This document shows positions 21,728 through 34,358 of a stretch of DNA of 64,000 nt, in pieces. The notes beneath the pieces were generated by a model. The model was not told where the DNA came from. It did no database searches and worked only from the letters and a program-made list of their open reading frames with translations. Within the stretch, counting starts at the first letter, position 1. The number at the start of each line of letters is the position of its first letter. Made by a program: the position numbers and the translations under genes. The stretch comes from Acanthosepion pharaonis (lineage: Eukaryota; Mollusca; Cephalopoda; Sepiida; Sepiidae): positions 3,198,475 through 3,262,474 of the forward strand of contig CAHIKZ030005201.1 of NCBI GenBank assembly GCA_903632075.3, given 5' to 3'.

Positions 21728-22190
21728 CCCCGAGAAGAATCGCAACGTTATCGGTCCTGACCTGGCATCTCGGCTTTTAGTTATTTTCTCAACGCCGTAA
21801 TCTAGCTTCCCTTTGCCTCTTTTTTGTAAATTTTTTTTACAGATATTATTCTGATGAGCTTTTTCTTCGTTGGTATCTCGATTTGACGAATTTAAATACA
21901 GTACTAGATTGGCAGTTAGGTCTCATAATTTCACTGTTGAAATTGATAATTGTGACAATAAGTTCCATGCTAATAGTTTCTTCTCACTTGTGGAACTCAC
22001 TTCCTGCTTTCCTCTCAACTATGATTTTCAAGAGTTTAAATGTAATTTCAATCAGCATCTTCTGTCTTCTTAATTCCTATTCTTTCATTGTCCTTCCTGT
22101 TTCTTCCACTCTCAGTAACGCATTGCATCCTGATGGCTTTTATTGCCTTGCCCCGGGGTGGGGTATGGGGGAAATGATTCAAACAAAAAT
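21728..22190 (+). pseudogene. CR1/L2-like LINE, C-terminal end
   Basis: Colinear with 9060-9480: RRNLASLCLFF, then a sctr of shifted frames containing LNTVLDWQLGLII, SHLWNSLPAF and IFKSLNVISISI. These correspond to the conserved end of this RT family (LWNSLPA is the best preserved). The 3' UTR closes with gccttgccccggggtggggt and gggggaaatgattcaaac. Frameshifted and 5'-truncated. Confidence 0.75.
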
Positions 22191-22544
22191 GATAATAACG
22201 ATTATACTAAAGTAATCGGGAAGTCAGATTTTTTCTCAGTATGCAATAAACGAGCAGTCTAAATAAAATAGGATAGGCGATTATTTAAAGGGTCTAAAAA
22301 TTCGAAATTTAAAAAAAAATGTAGTTTTAATCAGCTTCGCAGCTCTGAAAATTTTCTAAAGCAGAATTTTTCTAAAGAAGAATAAACGTCCCATTGTCTA
22401 TTAGACCCCAAAGAGTATTGTGTGTAATTAGATTACAATAAAGTTTGCATTTTTATAGAATTCTACTTAACATGTTATAGAGTGAGCGGGACGTCGTCAT
22501 GAGTGCCAAATACCGAGGTTAGGATATACTCATTCATGGGATTC

Positions 22545-22797
22545 CTGGCAGTTCAAGCTTTAAAGAAATACAAAAAATTGTACTCACAAGTACACCTTAC
22601 ACTTTACGAATGGCTTTATCTACGTAAAATGGCTTTATCTATATTTATCTATGTAAAATATGTGTGATCGAAGTTTTTTTTTTTTTTTTTTTTTTTTTTA
22701 AAGGCTCGGTAGAAAATGTCGTGATACCTTTTCTGACGTTAGGTCTCTTGTTGGAATCCGGAAAAAATGAGTATACACCAGAAATCAAAGGAAACAA

Positions 22798-22800
<3 letters not shown>
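22545..22800 (+). pseudogene. R4/Dong-like retrotransposon, C-terminus and 3' UTR (copy 1)
   Basis: KEIQKIVLTSTPYTLRMALS then a stop (about 22563-22627) is the extreme C-terminus seen again at 24025-24093. The 3' UTR (agaaaatgtcgtgatacctt, gaaatcaaaggaaac) is interrupted by a poly-T run at 22673-22699 and ends directly in an (AAT)n tract at 22798. Only this terminal part is present. Confidence 0.75.

Positions 22801-22831
<31 letters not shown>
22798..22831. repeat. (AAT)n microsatellite
   Basis: Eleven AAT units joining the 3' end of one R4/Dong-like fragment to the 5' truncation point of the next. Confidence 0.95.
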
Positions 22832-23385
22832 GGTGCACTGGAAGATATGCAAGAAGCACAAAATCGAAGACATTAAAGATGGTATGCGCACCAACCAGTT
22901 AAACTTACCTAAAATAACGATGTAACTATCCTCTGGGACATTCCAATTCAAACTGACATGGAAATAAAAGCCAACGACCCTGATATTATCATAAAAGACA
23001 AGAAATTCAGGAAGTGTATGTTTATTGACATAACAGTACCATCTGAGAGAAACACCGCCATGAAAATTATGAAGAAATTGTTCAAATACAAGGACCTGGA
23101 GATCGAGATTAACAAGATGTGGGGAATGAAGACTGAGACTGTACCAATAGTAATCGGAGCTTTGTTCCTCATGAGAAAAGGAATGGACAATTTTACTAAC
23201 CGTGTCCCAGGTAACATGAACAAGCAAGTTGCCCAGAGGATCGCCCTACTAGGAACATCACATATATTAAGAAGTGCTATCATTTAAATAACAATTTTCC
23301 TATAGGTCCTAATTACCATAGTTTGGACCTGGCTCTACATGATACAAAGCAGAAAAAATAGCATACACTAATAATAATAATAATA
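22832..23385 (+). pseudogene. R4/Dong-like retrotransposon, endonuclease domain (copy 2)
   Basis: The frame 22958-23287 reads MEIKANDPDIIIKDKKFRKC then MFIDITVPSERN, KYKDLEIEINKMWGMKTETV, VIGALFLM and QRIALLGTSHILRSAII. PD followed about 13 residues later by ID, within a basic segment, matches the restriction-like endonuclease (PD-(D/E)XK) at the C-terminus of R2/R4-group non-LTR elements, which nicks the insertion target. This frame is open to its stop, making it the best preserved domain of the family here. The copy is 5'-truncated and flanked on both sides by (AAT)n. Confidence 0.82.
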
Positions 23386-23573
23386 CTTCAAGAAGAGCTT
23401 GATTTCGACGGTATGTTTCTCTTCAAGTATAAAAATAAGAAAATTTACAAAAAATTATAAGTTTTATACAAACGTACTTTTTCTTTTCTTAAGTCGGGCT
23501 CTTCTCTAAGCGTTGCAATATATTGGAAGAGTTATGTCAATCATTTTCCTTAATAATAATAATAATAATAATG

Positions 23574-24208
23574 ATTGACCATATTGTATCAGTCTGCACA
23601 GTGTTATCACTCACTGAATATAACAATAGGCATGAAAAAGTGGGCCAATATATGCACTGGAAAATCTGCAACTTTTACGGGAAGGACACTGCGAGAAACT
23701 GGTATGAACATCACCCAGCCCCGGTTACAGAGATAGAACCTGTAATAATTTTATGGGACTTTACAATATACACAGATAGAACAATCAAAGCTAATTGCCC
23801 AGACATTGTGATCAAAGACAACAAAAACAGAATATGCCATCTTCCATTTATATGGAAGTCCCATCAGACTGTAATGTATTTTTGAAGATCTTCAAAAAAA
23901 ACTATCAAAATAGAAGGAATTTGAAATCGAAATCTCAAAAATGTGACAGGTGAGGGCATCAACAATTTCAGTTTTACTTGGAGACGTCGGATTGATTGGT
24001 AAAGGTTCCGATAGACCCATTAAAGAAATACGGAAAATTGTACTCACAAGTACAGCCCATACCTTACAAAGGGCTTTAGCTATATAAAAGATGTGTGATC
24101 TTATTTTTTTCCTTCAAAAAATATACTCAGTGGAAAATGCCATGATGCCATTTCTGACCTTAGGTCCATGCTTGGGGCCCGTAAAGAAATGAGTATACGC
24201 AAAAATCA
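23574..24208 (+). pseudogene. R4/Dong-like retrotransposon, zinc knuckle to 3' end (copy 3)
   Basis: It opens just after an (AAT)n tract with DHIVSVCTVLS, the His and last Cys of the CCHC knuckle that precedes the endonuclease. RHEKVGQYMHWKICNFYGKD, NWYEHHPAPVTE and IKANCPDIVIKDNKNRIC follow. The frame then breaks, and KEIRKIVLTSTAHTLQRALA (about 24027-24090) closes the ORF. The 3' UTR (gtggaaaatgccatgatgcc, aaaatcaaagg) ends in (AAT)n at 24209. Inactive through frameshifts in the endonuclease. Confidence 0.82.
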
Positions 24209-24290
24209 AAGGAATAATAATAATAATAATAATCGATGGGCAACATTATGATACAAAAGGATGAGAATAATAATAATAATAATAATTTTT
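24209..24290. repeat. (AAT)n with isolated minisatellite core
   Basis: (AAT)n at 24209-24232 is followed by a single cgatgggcaacattatgata + caaaaggatgag core and another (AAT)n. This is one unit of the array that begins 1.1 kb downstream, separated from it by an LTR element. Confidence 0.85.
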
Positions 24291-24320
24291 TTATTTTTTT
24301 TTATTTTGTATTTTTTTCAT

Positions 24321-24353
<33 letters not shown>

Positions 24354-24354
24354 T

Positions 24355-24469
24355 TGGTCAGTGGAAAATGTCATGACGCCATTTCTAACCTTAGGTCCCT
24401 TGGCGGGACCCAGAAAGAAATATGTAAACGCCAGAAATCAAAGAAAATAAAAATAATAATAATAATAAT
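24355..24469 (+). repeat. R4/Dong-like 3' UTR fragment and (AAT)n (copy 4)
   Basis: tcagtggaaaatgtcatgac then atttctaaccttaggtccct and ccagaaatcaaag match the 3' UTRs at 22.7 and 24.13 kb. An (AAT)n tract follows, interrupted at 24470 by an LTR element. Confidence 0.75.
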
Positions 24470-24546
24470 TGTTGTGGATTCCGAGATGAAATTCGGTCTC
24501 CAATGAATGACAAAGGCAAGAATTAAATATAAGAAATAAAATGTAT

Positions 24547-24750
24547 TTATACAATAATACAAAGGGTAAAAGTTGCTTCTTTTTCAATATCTAATTGCGT
24601 GTTGCCCGCTACTTTCAATATTAGTTCCTGGGGCTCTATTTGTCTTTCTAATTGCTTTTGCCATTTTTCTTCCATTCGTTCTTGTAGTTGTAATTGTTGA
24701 TCATTTTGGTATTTTATCAGTTCTACCAAAATATTTTTAAAATCTTCCAT
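24547..24750 (-). CDS. Truncated gag-like ORF of the deleted LTR element
   Basis: The frame begins MEDFKNILVELIKYQNDQQL and continues with Glu, Gln and Lys-rich residues suited to a coiled coil. It resembles the N-terminus of some Ty3/gypsy gag proteins, but the capsid core is absent. The last residues (about TLCIIV) are encoded by LTR sequence, so the natural frame was much longer. The ATG is the first after the primer site and leader. Expression is unknown; any product would be a short gag stub. Confidence 0.45.
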   Translation of the reverse strand: MEDFKNILVELIKYQNDQQLQLQERMEEKWQKQLERQIEPQELILKVAGNTQLDIEKEATFTLCIIV

Positions 24751-24993
24751 GATAACTCAATTTTACGTATTTTTACTCCTCGTAACTGTTTGTCGCTAAT
24801 TTGTTGAGGACGACGAGGGAAGGATTTTTCTTTTTTTCGTGTGAGTTCGAATCGCTCGACGCCAATTTGCTTGTTGGACGACGAGGGAAGATTTTTCTTT
24901 TGTTGATTTTTTCTTTTCCGCTTGGGTTCAAAACTTCGTTTTGTTGGACGACGAGGAATTTTTTTTTTGTTGTTTTCCGCGTGTGTTCGAAAC

Positions 24994-25004
24994 TTCGTCG
25001 CCAA
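24994..25004 (-). other. Primer-binding site of the deleted LTR element
   Basis: TGGCGACGAAG on the minus strand, three bases inside the 5' LTR. It differs from the TGGTGTCAGAAGTGG site at 11114, so two gypsy-type lineages with different tRNA primers are present. Confidence 0.7.
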
Positions 25005-25387
25005 TTTGTTTGATTCCGAGATGAAATTCGGTCTCCAATGAATGACAAACGCAAGAATTAAAGATAAGAAAAAAATGTATTTACACAATAATACAAAGGG
25101 TAATACTGTTAGTAAATCCAGGAACGCGGTTAGTAGCAATAACATATAGATATATACAGTCTCGCGCTTGTGACTTCTACAAGCGGTTACCTCACACTAT
25201 TCGACCTCCAACTCAGTCACAATCTAAGACTTCTTACTAACTCACTCTCTCCTGATTGTCTAACTCTGGGTATTTAACGGCAGGGTAACACTTTGGTAGA
25301 GTCCACTTATATGAAATTGGACCCCATAACAATATTAATAATCAATGGGCAATGAATGACAAAACAACGAGAATAATAATAATGATA

Positions 25388-25647
25388 ATAATAATCGATG
25401 GGCAACATTATGATGCAAAAGAAGGATAATAATAATAATAATAATAATCGATGGGCAACATTATGATACAAAAGAACGAGAATAATAATAATAATAATAA
25501 TAATCGATGGGCAACATTATGATACAAAAGAACGAGAATAATAATAATAATAATAATAATAATCGATGGGCAACATTATGATACAAAAGAACGAGAATAA
25601 TAATAATAATAATAATCGATGGGCAACATTATGATACAAAAGAACGA

Positions 25648-25678
<31 letters not shown>

Positions 25679-25759
25679 CGATGGGCAACATTATGATACA
25701 AAAGAACGAGAATAATAATAATAATAATCGATGGGCAACATTATGATACAAAAGAACGA

Positions 25760-25796
<37 letters not shown>

Positions 25797-26104
25797 CGAT
25801 GGGCAACATTATGATACAAAAGAACGAGAATAATAATAATAATAATAATCGATGGGCAACATTATGATACAAAAGAACGAGAATAATAATAATAATAATA
25901 ATAATAATCGATGGGCAACATTATGATACAAAAGAACGAGAATAATAATAATAATAATAATCGATGGGCAACATTATGATACGAGAAAAGAACGAGAATA
26001 ATAATAATAATAATAATAATCGATGGGCAACATTATGATACAAAAGAACGAGAATAATAATAATAATAATAATCGATGGGCAACATTATGATACAAAAGA
26101 ACGA

Positions 26105-26136
<32 letters not shown>

Positions 26137-26367
26137 GGCAACATTATGATACAAAAGAACGAGAATAATAATAATAATAATAATAATAATCGATGGGCAA
26201 CATTATGATACAAAAGAACGAGAATAATAATAATAATAATAATCGATGGGCAACATTATGATACACTCATAATAATCGAAGGCAAAATTATGATACAAAA
26301 AGAACGAGAATAATAATAATAATAATAATAATAATCGATGGGCAACATTATGATACAAAAAGAACGA

Positions 26368-26398
<31 letters not shown>

Positions 26399-26429
26399 CG
26401 ATGGGCAACATTATGATACAAAAGAACGA

Positions 26430-26466
<37 letters not shown>

Positions 26467-29045
26467 CGATGGGCAACATTATGATACAAAAGAACGAGAA
26501 TAATAATAATAATAATAATAATTGATAATCTTATTATGATACAAAAGAACGAGAATAATAATAATAATAATAATAATCGATGGGCAACATTATGATACAA
26601 AGAACGAGAATAATAATAATAATAATCGATGGGCAACATTATGATACAAAAGAACGAGAATAATAATAATAATAATCGATGGGCAACATTATGATACAAA
26701 AAAGAACGAGAATAATAATAATAATAATAATCGATGGGCAACATTATGATACAAAAGAACGAGAATATAATAATAATAATAATCGATGGGCAACATTATG
26801 ATACAAAAGAACGAGAATAATAATAATAATAATCGATAATTATGATACAAAAGAACGAGAATAATAATAATAATAATAATCGATGGGCAACATTATGATA
26901 CAAAGAAAAGAATAATAATAATAATAATAATCGATGGGCAACATTATGAACGAACGAGAATAATAATAATAATAATAATCGATGGGCAACATTATGATAC
27001 AAAAAAGAATCGATGGGCAAATTATGATACAAAATAACGAGAATAATAATAATAATAATAATCGATGGGCAACATTATGATACAAAAGAACGAGAATAAT
27101 AATAATAATAATCGATGGGCAACATTATGATACAAAGAACGATGGGCAACATTATGATACAAAAGAACGAGAATAATAATAATAATAATAATCGATGGGC
27201 AACATTATGATACAAAAGAACGAGAATAATAATAATAATAATCGATGGGCAACATTATGATACAAAAGAACGAGAATAATAATAATAATAATAATCGATG
27301 GGCAACATTATGATACAAAAGAACGAGAATAATAATAATAATAATCGATAATACAAAAAGAACGAGAATAATAATATAATAATAATCGATGGGCAACATT
27401 ATGATACAAAGAAAAGAATAATAATAATAATAATAATAATCGATGGGCAACATTATGATACAAAAGAACGAGAATAATAATAATAATCGATGGGCAAATA
27501 ATAATAATAATAATAATAATAATAATCGATGGGCAACATTATGATACAAAAGAACGAGAATAATAATAATAATAATAAATGGGCAAATTATGATACAAAA
27601 GAACGAGATCGATGGGCAACAGGATACAAAAGAACGAGAATAATAATAATAATAATACAAAAGAACGAGAATAATAATAATAATAATAATCGATGGCAAC
27701 ATTATGATACAAAAGAACGAGAATAATAATAATAATAATCGATGGGCAACATTATGATACAAAAGAACGAGAATAATAATAATAATAATCGATGGGCAAA
27801 AGAACGAGAATAATAATAATAATAATCGATGGGCAAATTAATACAAAAGAACGAGAATAATAATAATAATAATCGATGGGCAACATTATGATACAAAAGA
27901 ACGAGAATAATAATAATAATAATAAATGGGCAACATTATGATACAAAAGAACGAGAATAATAATAATAATAATCGATGGGCAACATTATGATACAAAAGA
28001 ACGAGAATAATAATAATAATAATAATCGATGGGCAACATTATGATACAAAAGAACGAGAATAATAATAATAATAATCGATGGGCAAAAATGATACAAAAG
28101 AACGAGAATAATAATAATAATAATCGATGGGCAACATTATGATAATAATAATAATAATAATCGATGGGCAACATTTGATACAAAAGAACGAGAATAATAA
28201 TAATAATCGATGGGCAACAAAAGAACGAGAATAATCGATAATATTAATAATAATAATAATAATAATCGATGGGCAACATTATGATACAAAAGGCAACATT
28301 ATGATACAAAAGAACGAGAATAATAATAATAATAATCGATGGGCAACATTATGATACAAAAGAACGAGAATAATAATAATAATAATCGAATAATAAAAGA
28401 ACGAGAATAATAATAAAATAATAATAATTGATGGGCAACATTATGATACAAAAGAACGAGAATAATAATAATAATAATCGATGGGCAACATTATGATACA
28501 AAAGAACGAGAATAATAATAATAATAATCGATGGGCAACATTATGATACAAAAGAACAAATCGATTATGATACAAAGAACGAGAATAATAATAATAATAA
28601 TAATCGATGGGCAACATTATGATACAAAAGAACGAGAATAATAATAATAATAATAATCGATGGGCAACATTATGATACAAAAGAACGAGAATAATAATAA
28701 TAATAATAATAATATGATACAAAAGAACGAGAATAATAATAAATCGGGCAAATGATACAAAAAATCGATGGGCAACATTATGATACAAAAGAACGAGAAT
28801 AATAATGATACAAAAGAATAATAATAATTGATGGGCAACATTATGATACAAAAGAACGAGAATAATAATAATAATAATAATAATCGATGGGCAACATTAT
28901 GATACAAAAGAACGAGAATAATAATAATAATAATAATCGATGGGCAACATTATGATACAAAAGAACGAGAATAATAATAATAATAATCGATGATACAAAA
29001 AGAATAATAATAATAATTATGATACATTATGATACAAAAGAACGA

Positions 29046-29081
<36 letters not shown>

Positions 29082-29904
29082 AAAAAGAACGAGAATAATA
29101 ATAATAATAATAATAATCGATGGGCAACATTATGATAAAAAAAAGAACGAATAATAATAATAATAATAATAATCGATGGGCAACATTATGATACAAAAGA
29201 ACGAGAATAATAATAATAATAATAATACATTATGATACAAAAGAACGAGAAAAGAATAATAATAATAATAATAATAATCGATGGGCAACATTATGGGCAA
29301 CATTATGATACAAAAGAACGAGAATAATAATAAATAATAATAATAATAATAAATAATAATAATAATAATCGATGGGCAACATTATGATAAAAAGAACGAG
29401 AATAATAATAATAATAATAATAATCGATGGGCAACATTATGATACAAAAGAACGAGAATAATAATAATAATAATCGATGGGCAACATTATGATACAAAAG
29501 AACGAGAATAATAATAATAATAATCGATGAATAATGATACAAAAGAACGAGAATAATAATAATAATAATCGATGGGCAAATTATTATACAAAAGAACGAG
29601 AATAATAATAAAAAGAACATTATGATACAAAAGAACGAGAATAATAATAATAATAATCGATGGGCAACATTAATACAAAAGAAATAATAATAATAATGGG
29701 GGCAACATTATGATACAAAAGAACGAGAATAATAATAATAAATGGGCAACATTATGAGAATAATAATAATAATAATAATCGATGGGCAACATTATGATAC
29801 AAAAAGAACGAGAATAATAATAATAATAATAATAATCGATGGGCAAAAGAACGAGAATAATAATAATAATAATCGATGGGCAACATTATGATACAAAAGA
29901 ACGA

Positions 29905-29935
<31 letters not shown>

Positions 29936-30745
29936 CGATGGGATACAAAAGAACGAGAATAATAATAATAATCGATGGGCAACATTATGACAAAAGAACG
30001 AGAATAATAATAATAATAATCGATGGGCAACATTATGATAATCGATGGGCAACATTATGATACAAAAGAACGAGAATAATAATAATAATAATCGATGGGC
30101 AACATTATAATACAAAAGAACGAGAATAATAATAATAATAATAATCGATGGGCAACATTATGATACAAAAGAACGAGAATGATAAAAAGAACGAGAATAA
30201 TAATAATAATAATCGATGGGCAACATTATGATACAAAAGAACGAGAATAATAATAATAATAATCGATGGGGATACAAAAGAAATAATAATAATCGATGGG
30301 CAAACATTATGATACAAAAGAACGAGAATAATAATAATAATAATCGATCGATGATACAAAAGAACGAGAATAATAATAATAATAATCGATGGGGATACAA
30401 AAGAACGAGAATAATAAATAATTAATGATACAAATGAACAAAAGAGAAGAATAATAATAATAATAATAATTGATGGGCAAATTATGATACAAAAGAACGA
30501 GAATAATAATAATAATAATCGATGGGCAAACATTACAAAAGAACGAGAATAATAATAATAAAAGAACGAGGCAAATTAATACAAAAGAACGAGAATAATA
30601 ATAATAATAATCGATGGGCAACATTATGATACAAAAGAACGAGAATAATAATAATAATAATAATCGATGGGCAACATTATGATACAAAAGAACGAGGCAA
30701 TAATAATAATAATCGATGGGCAACATTATGATACAAAAGAACGAG

Positions 30746-30778
<33 letters not shown>

Positions 30779-32342
30779 TAATCGATGGGCAACAACATTA
30801 ATAATGATACAAAAAAAAGAATAAGAATAATAATAATAAGATAATAATACAAATGAACGAGAATAATAATAATAATAAGAACGATAATAACAAAAGAACG
30901 AGAATAATAATAATAATAATCGATGGGCAACATTATGATACAAAAGAACGAGAATAATAATAAATAATCGATGGGCAACATTATGATACAAAAGAACGAG
31001 AATAATAATAATAATAATCGATGGGCAACATTATGATACAAAAGAACGAGAATAATAATAATAATAATAATCGATGGGATACAAAAGAAATAATAATAAT
31101 AATCGATGGGCAAATTATGATACAAAAGAAAGAATAAATAATAATAATCGAATAATAATAATAATAATAATAATCGATGGGCAACATTATGATACAAAAG
31201 AACGAGAATAATAATAATAATAATAATAATACAAAAGAACGAGAATAATAATAATAATAATAATCGATGGGCAACAATACAAAAGAACGAGAATAATAAT
31301 AATAATAATAATCGATGGGCAACATTATGATACAAAAAGAACGAGAATAATAATAATAATAATAATCGATGGGCAACATTATGATACAAAAGAACGAGAA
31401 TAATAATAATAATAATAATATGGGCAAATTAATACAAAAGAACGAGAATAATAATAATGAGAATAATAATAATAATTATGATACAAAAGAACGAGAATAA
31501 TAATAATAATAATAATAATCGATGGGCAAATTATGATACAAAAGAACGAATAATAATAATAATAAATGGGCAAATTAATACAAAAGAACGAGAATAATAA
31601 TAATAATAATAATCGATGGGCAACATTATGATACAAAAGAACGAGAAGAATAATAATAATAATAATCGATGGGCAACATTATGATACAAAAGAAAAGAAC
31701 GCAAACATTATGATACAAAAGAACGAATAATAATACAAAAAAGAACGAGAATAATAATAATAGAATAATAATAATAATAATAATCGATGGGCAACATTAT
31801 GATACAAAAGAACGAGAATAATAATAATAATAATAATCGATGGGCAACATTATGATACAAAAGAACGAGAATAATAATAATAATAATCGATGGGCAACAT
31901 TATGATACAAAAGAAAGAATAATAATAATAATAATAATCGATGGGCAAATTATGATACAAAAGAACGAGAATAATAATAATAATAATAATCGATGGGCAA
32001 CATTATGATACAAAAGAACGAGAATAATAATAATAATAATAATCGATGGGCAACAATGATAAAAAGAACGAGAATAATAATAATAATAATAATAATCGAT
32101 GGGCAACATTATGATACAAAAGAACGAGAATAATAATAATAATAATAATCGATGGGCAACATTATGATACAAAAGAACGAGAATAATAATAATAATAATC
32201 GATGGGCAACATTATGATACAAAAGAACGAGAATAATAATAATAATAATAATCGATGGGCAACATTATGATACAAAAGAACGAATTAATACAAAAGAACA
32301 GGAATAATAATAATAATAATAAATTATGATACAAAAGAACGA

Positions 32343-32374
<32 letters not shown>

Positions 32375-33079
32375 GGCAACATTAATAAGAATAATAATAA
32401 TAATAATCGATGGGCAACATTATGATACAAAAGAACGAGAATAATAATAATAATAATAATCGATGGGCAACATTATGATACAAAAGAACGAGAATAATAA
32501 TAATAATAATAATTGATGGGCAACATTATGATACAAAAGAACGAGAATAATAATAATAATAATAATAATAATGATAGAGATATAAAATAATAATAATAAT
32601 AATAATAATAATTGATGGGCAACATTATGATACAAAAGAACGAGAATAATAATTAATAATAATAATAATCGATGGGCAACAATGATACAAAAGAACGAGA
32701 ATAATAATAATAATAATCGATAATCAACAAAATACAAAAGAACGAGAATAATAATAATAATAATAATCGATGGGCAAAAGATACAAAAGAACGAGAATAA
32801 TAATAATAATAATAATCGATGGGCAACATTTATGATGAATAATAATAATAATAAAATCGATGGGCAACATTATGATACAAAAGAACGAGAATAATAATAA
32901 TAATTTGGGCAACATTATGATACAAAAGAACGAGAACAATAAATAATAATAATAATCGATCAAAATTATGATACAAAAAAACGATAATAATAATAATCGA
33001 TAAAATGAGACAAAAGAACGAGAATAATAATAATAATAATAATCGATGGGCAATATTATGATACAAAAGAACGAGAATA

Positions 33080-33112
<33 letters not shown>

Positions 33113-33350
33113 CGATGGGCAAATTATGATACAAAAGAACTAGAATAATAATAATGATGATAATAATCGATGATCAACATTACAAAAGAACGAGAATAAT
33201 AATAATAATAATAATCATAATAACAATAATGATAATAATAATAACAAAAAATTATGATACAAAAAGAACGAGAATAATAATAATAATCGATGGGCAACAT
33301 TATGCAAAAGAACGAGAATAATAATAAGATAATAATAATAATAAATAATG
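25388..33350. repeat. Eight-kb minisatellite: 32-bp core alternating with (AAT)n
   Basis: The unit is cgatgggcaacattatgata + caaaagaacgag (32 bp) followed by about 4-13 AAT triplets. Dividing length by a typical 50-55 bp unit suggests on the order of 150 units; I did not count them exactly. From about 25.4 to 26.5 kb nearly every core is complete. Further right many cores carry internal deletions (for example cgatgggcaaattatgatac) or are reduced to acaaaagaacgag. The last units merge into an irregular (AAT)n tract at 33.3 kb. Reading frames through the array are Ile, Leu, Tyr or Asn runs and are not genes. Confidence 0.97.
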
Positions 33351-34099
33351 GCCTTTTATTTAATTTAAATAAATTGTACAATGAAGCTCATACAAAATGC
33401 AAAAAAGGTCGTTTCTGCCTTCGATGAAATCTTAGTGGTTTGGATAAACGCGATTAAATTGTAAAATAAAATATCAATTGTATCATTTTTTAAATCGGTA
33501 TCGCCCAATGCAGGGCAGTAAAGCCAATAAGATACAATCAGTTACAGAGAGTGGAAGAATTAGAAACAGAAATATTAATAATGATATTAAAAAGAGTAAT
33601 CAGGAGGATATTAGATAGCGATTGACATTGCATTTAAACTTTGGCAGATTAAAATTGGCTGGAAAGAATGGAGGCCAAAGGGACTTCCACAAGCGAGAAG
33701 TGCGAGAAAAGAAACTGTTAACATAGAACTTACGGTTGCATCTCCCCAACCTTTTACCCTCGCTCATTAGTAATGTTTCTGTTTTCTAATTCTTCCACAC
33801 TCAGTAACTCCTATCGTAGACCTTCGCTACTCCGTTTACTTGATCAAGGGCAGACATTATATATCTTGATGACTTTGACCTTTTCTTCATTGTGTTGCTC
33901 AAATCCCTTCAATTTAATATAGTTAGTTCATTTAGATTTATAATAAACCTAATGTCTTTTTAATTGTTTCAGTATTACAAACTTAGTCTGAATACTTTTC
34001 GGGACCATTTGATGCTTTTTGCACTTCTTAGCAACTTTGGATTTATTTCCTTTCGATTTTGAGTGCAATGTCAGGCCCAGTTAACGTTATTATGCTTCC
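33351..34099. other. Unassigned region right of the array
   Basis: Mixed-composition DNA. A faint resemblance to the CR1-like 3' region (ttcttccacactcagtaactcct near 33795) is too weak for a call. No gene was recognised. Confidence 0.45.
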
Positions 34100-34358
34100 T
34101 TATCATATAACCCGGCGACTTCGCACCGAAGGTGGGAGGATAAGAGAAGGCTTTTTTTTCTCTTCCTCTGTTGTCGAGCTCTCTGCCCCCGGGCGGAGAG
34201 GAACCCATACGAGGCTGTGCCAAAACGATGAGTCTCGTTTGCGAAGGTAGACAAATCCAACACCGTGTATATGCGGTCTACGGGCAATTTTTGCCCGAAC
34301 CTAGGTTAAAAACTGGCCTTGTGCCACATCTTGCTTTGTAGGGAGGTTGATAAATAGA
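34100..34358 (+). repeat. GC-rich hairpin SINE-like element (copy S3)
   Basis: Head tcttcctctgttgtcgagct, a CTCTGCCC..GGGCGGAG stem, the degraded main hairpin region (gaacccatacgag...gagtctcgtttg), gtagacaaatccaacaccgt, a perfect CGGGCAA/TTGCCCG stem (34281-34297), AACCTAGGTT, then ggccttgtgccacatcttgc. It lies head to tail with the next copy. Confidence 0.8.

Larger units (their letters stand above)
24470..25331 (-). mobile_element. Internally deleted gypsy-type LTR retrotransposon
   Basis: Minus orientation. The 5' LTR is 25331-25007, about 325 bp, starting TGTTATGGGGTCC and ending GGAATCAAACA. TGGCGACGAAG (25004-24994) after a 3-nt spacer is a primer-binding site. A leader leads to an ATG at 24750 opening MEDFKNILVELIKYQNDQQL, a Gln-rich coiled-coil-like gag N-terminus. 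After about 60 codons the frame runs into a truncated 3' LTR (about 24573-24470) at a short TACCCTTTGTATTATTG junction. All of pol is missing. The flanks ataat and atatt look like a degenerate 5-bp target duplication in an (AAT)n tract. Confidence 0.82.

Noticed and set aside
25388..33350. CRISPR-like look of the array: a ~32-bp repeat with interspersed spacers
   Set aside because: The intervening sequence is always (AAT)n of varying length, not unique spacers, and the surrounding DNA is clearly eukaryotic.
25974..33381. Many open frames with runs of Leu, Ile and Tyr or Asn
   Set aside because: They are translations of the (AAT)n minisatellite; open length follows from the lack of stops in some frames of the repeat.
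33740..33900. Another CR1-like 3' end
   Set aside because: Only short phrases match and the terminal ggggtgaaatgatt is absent.
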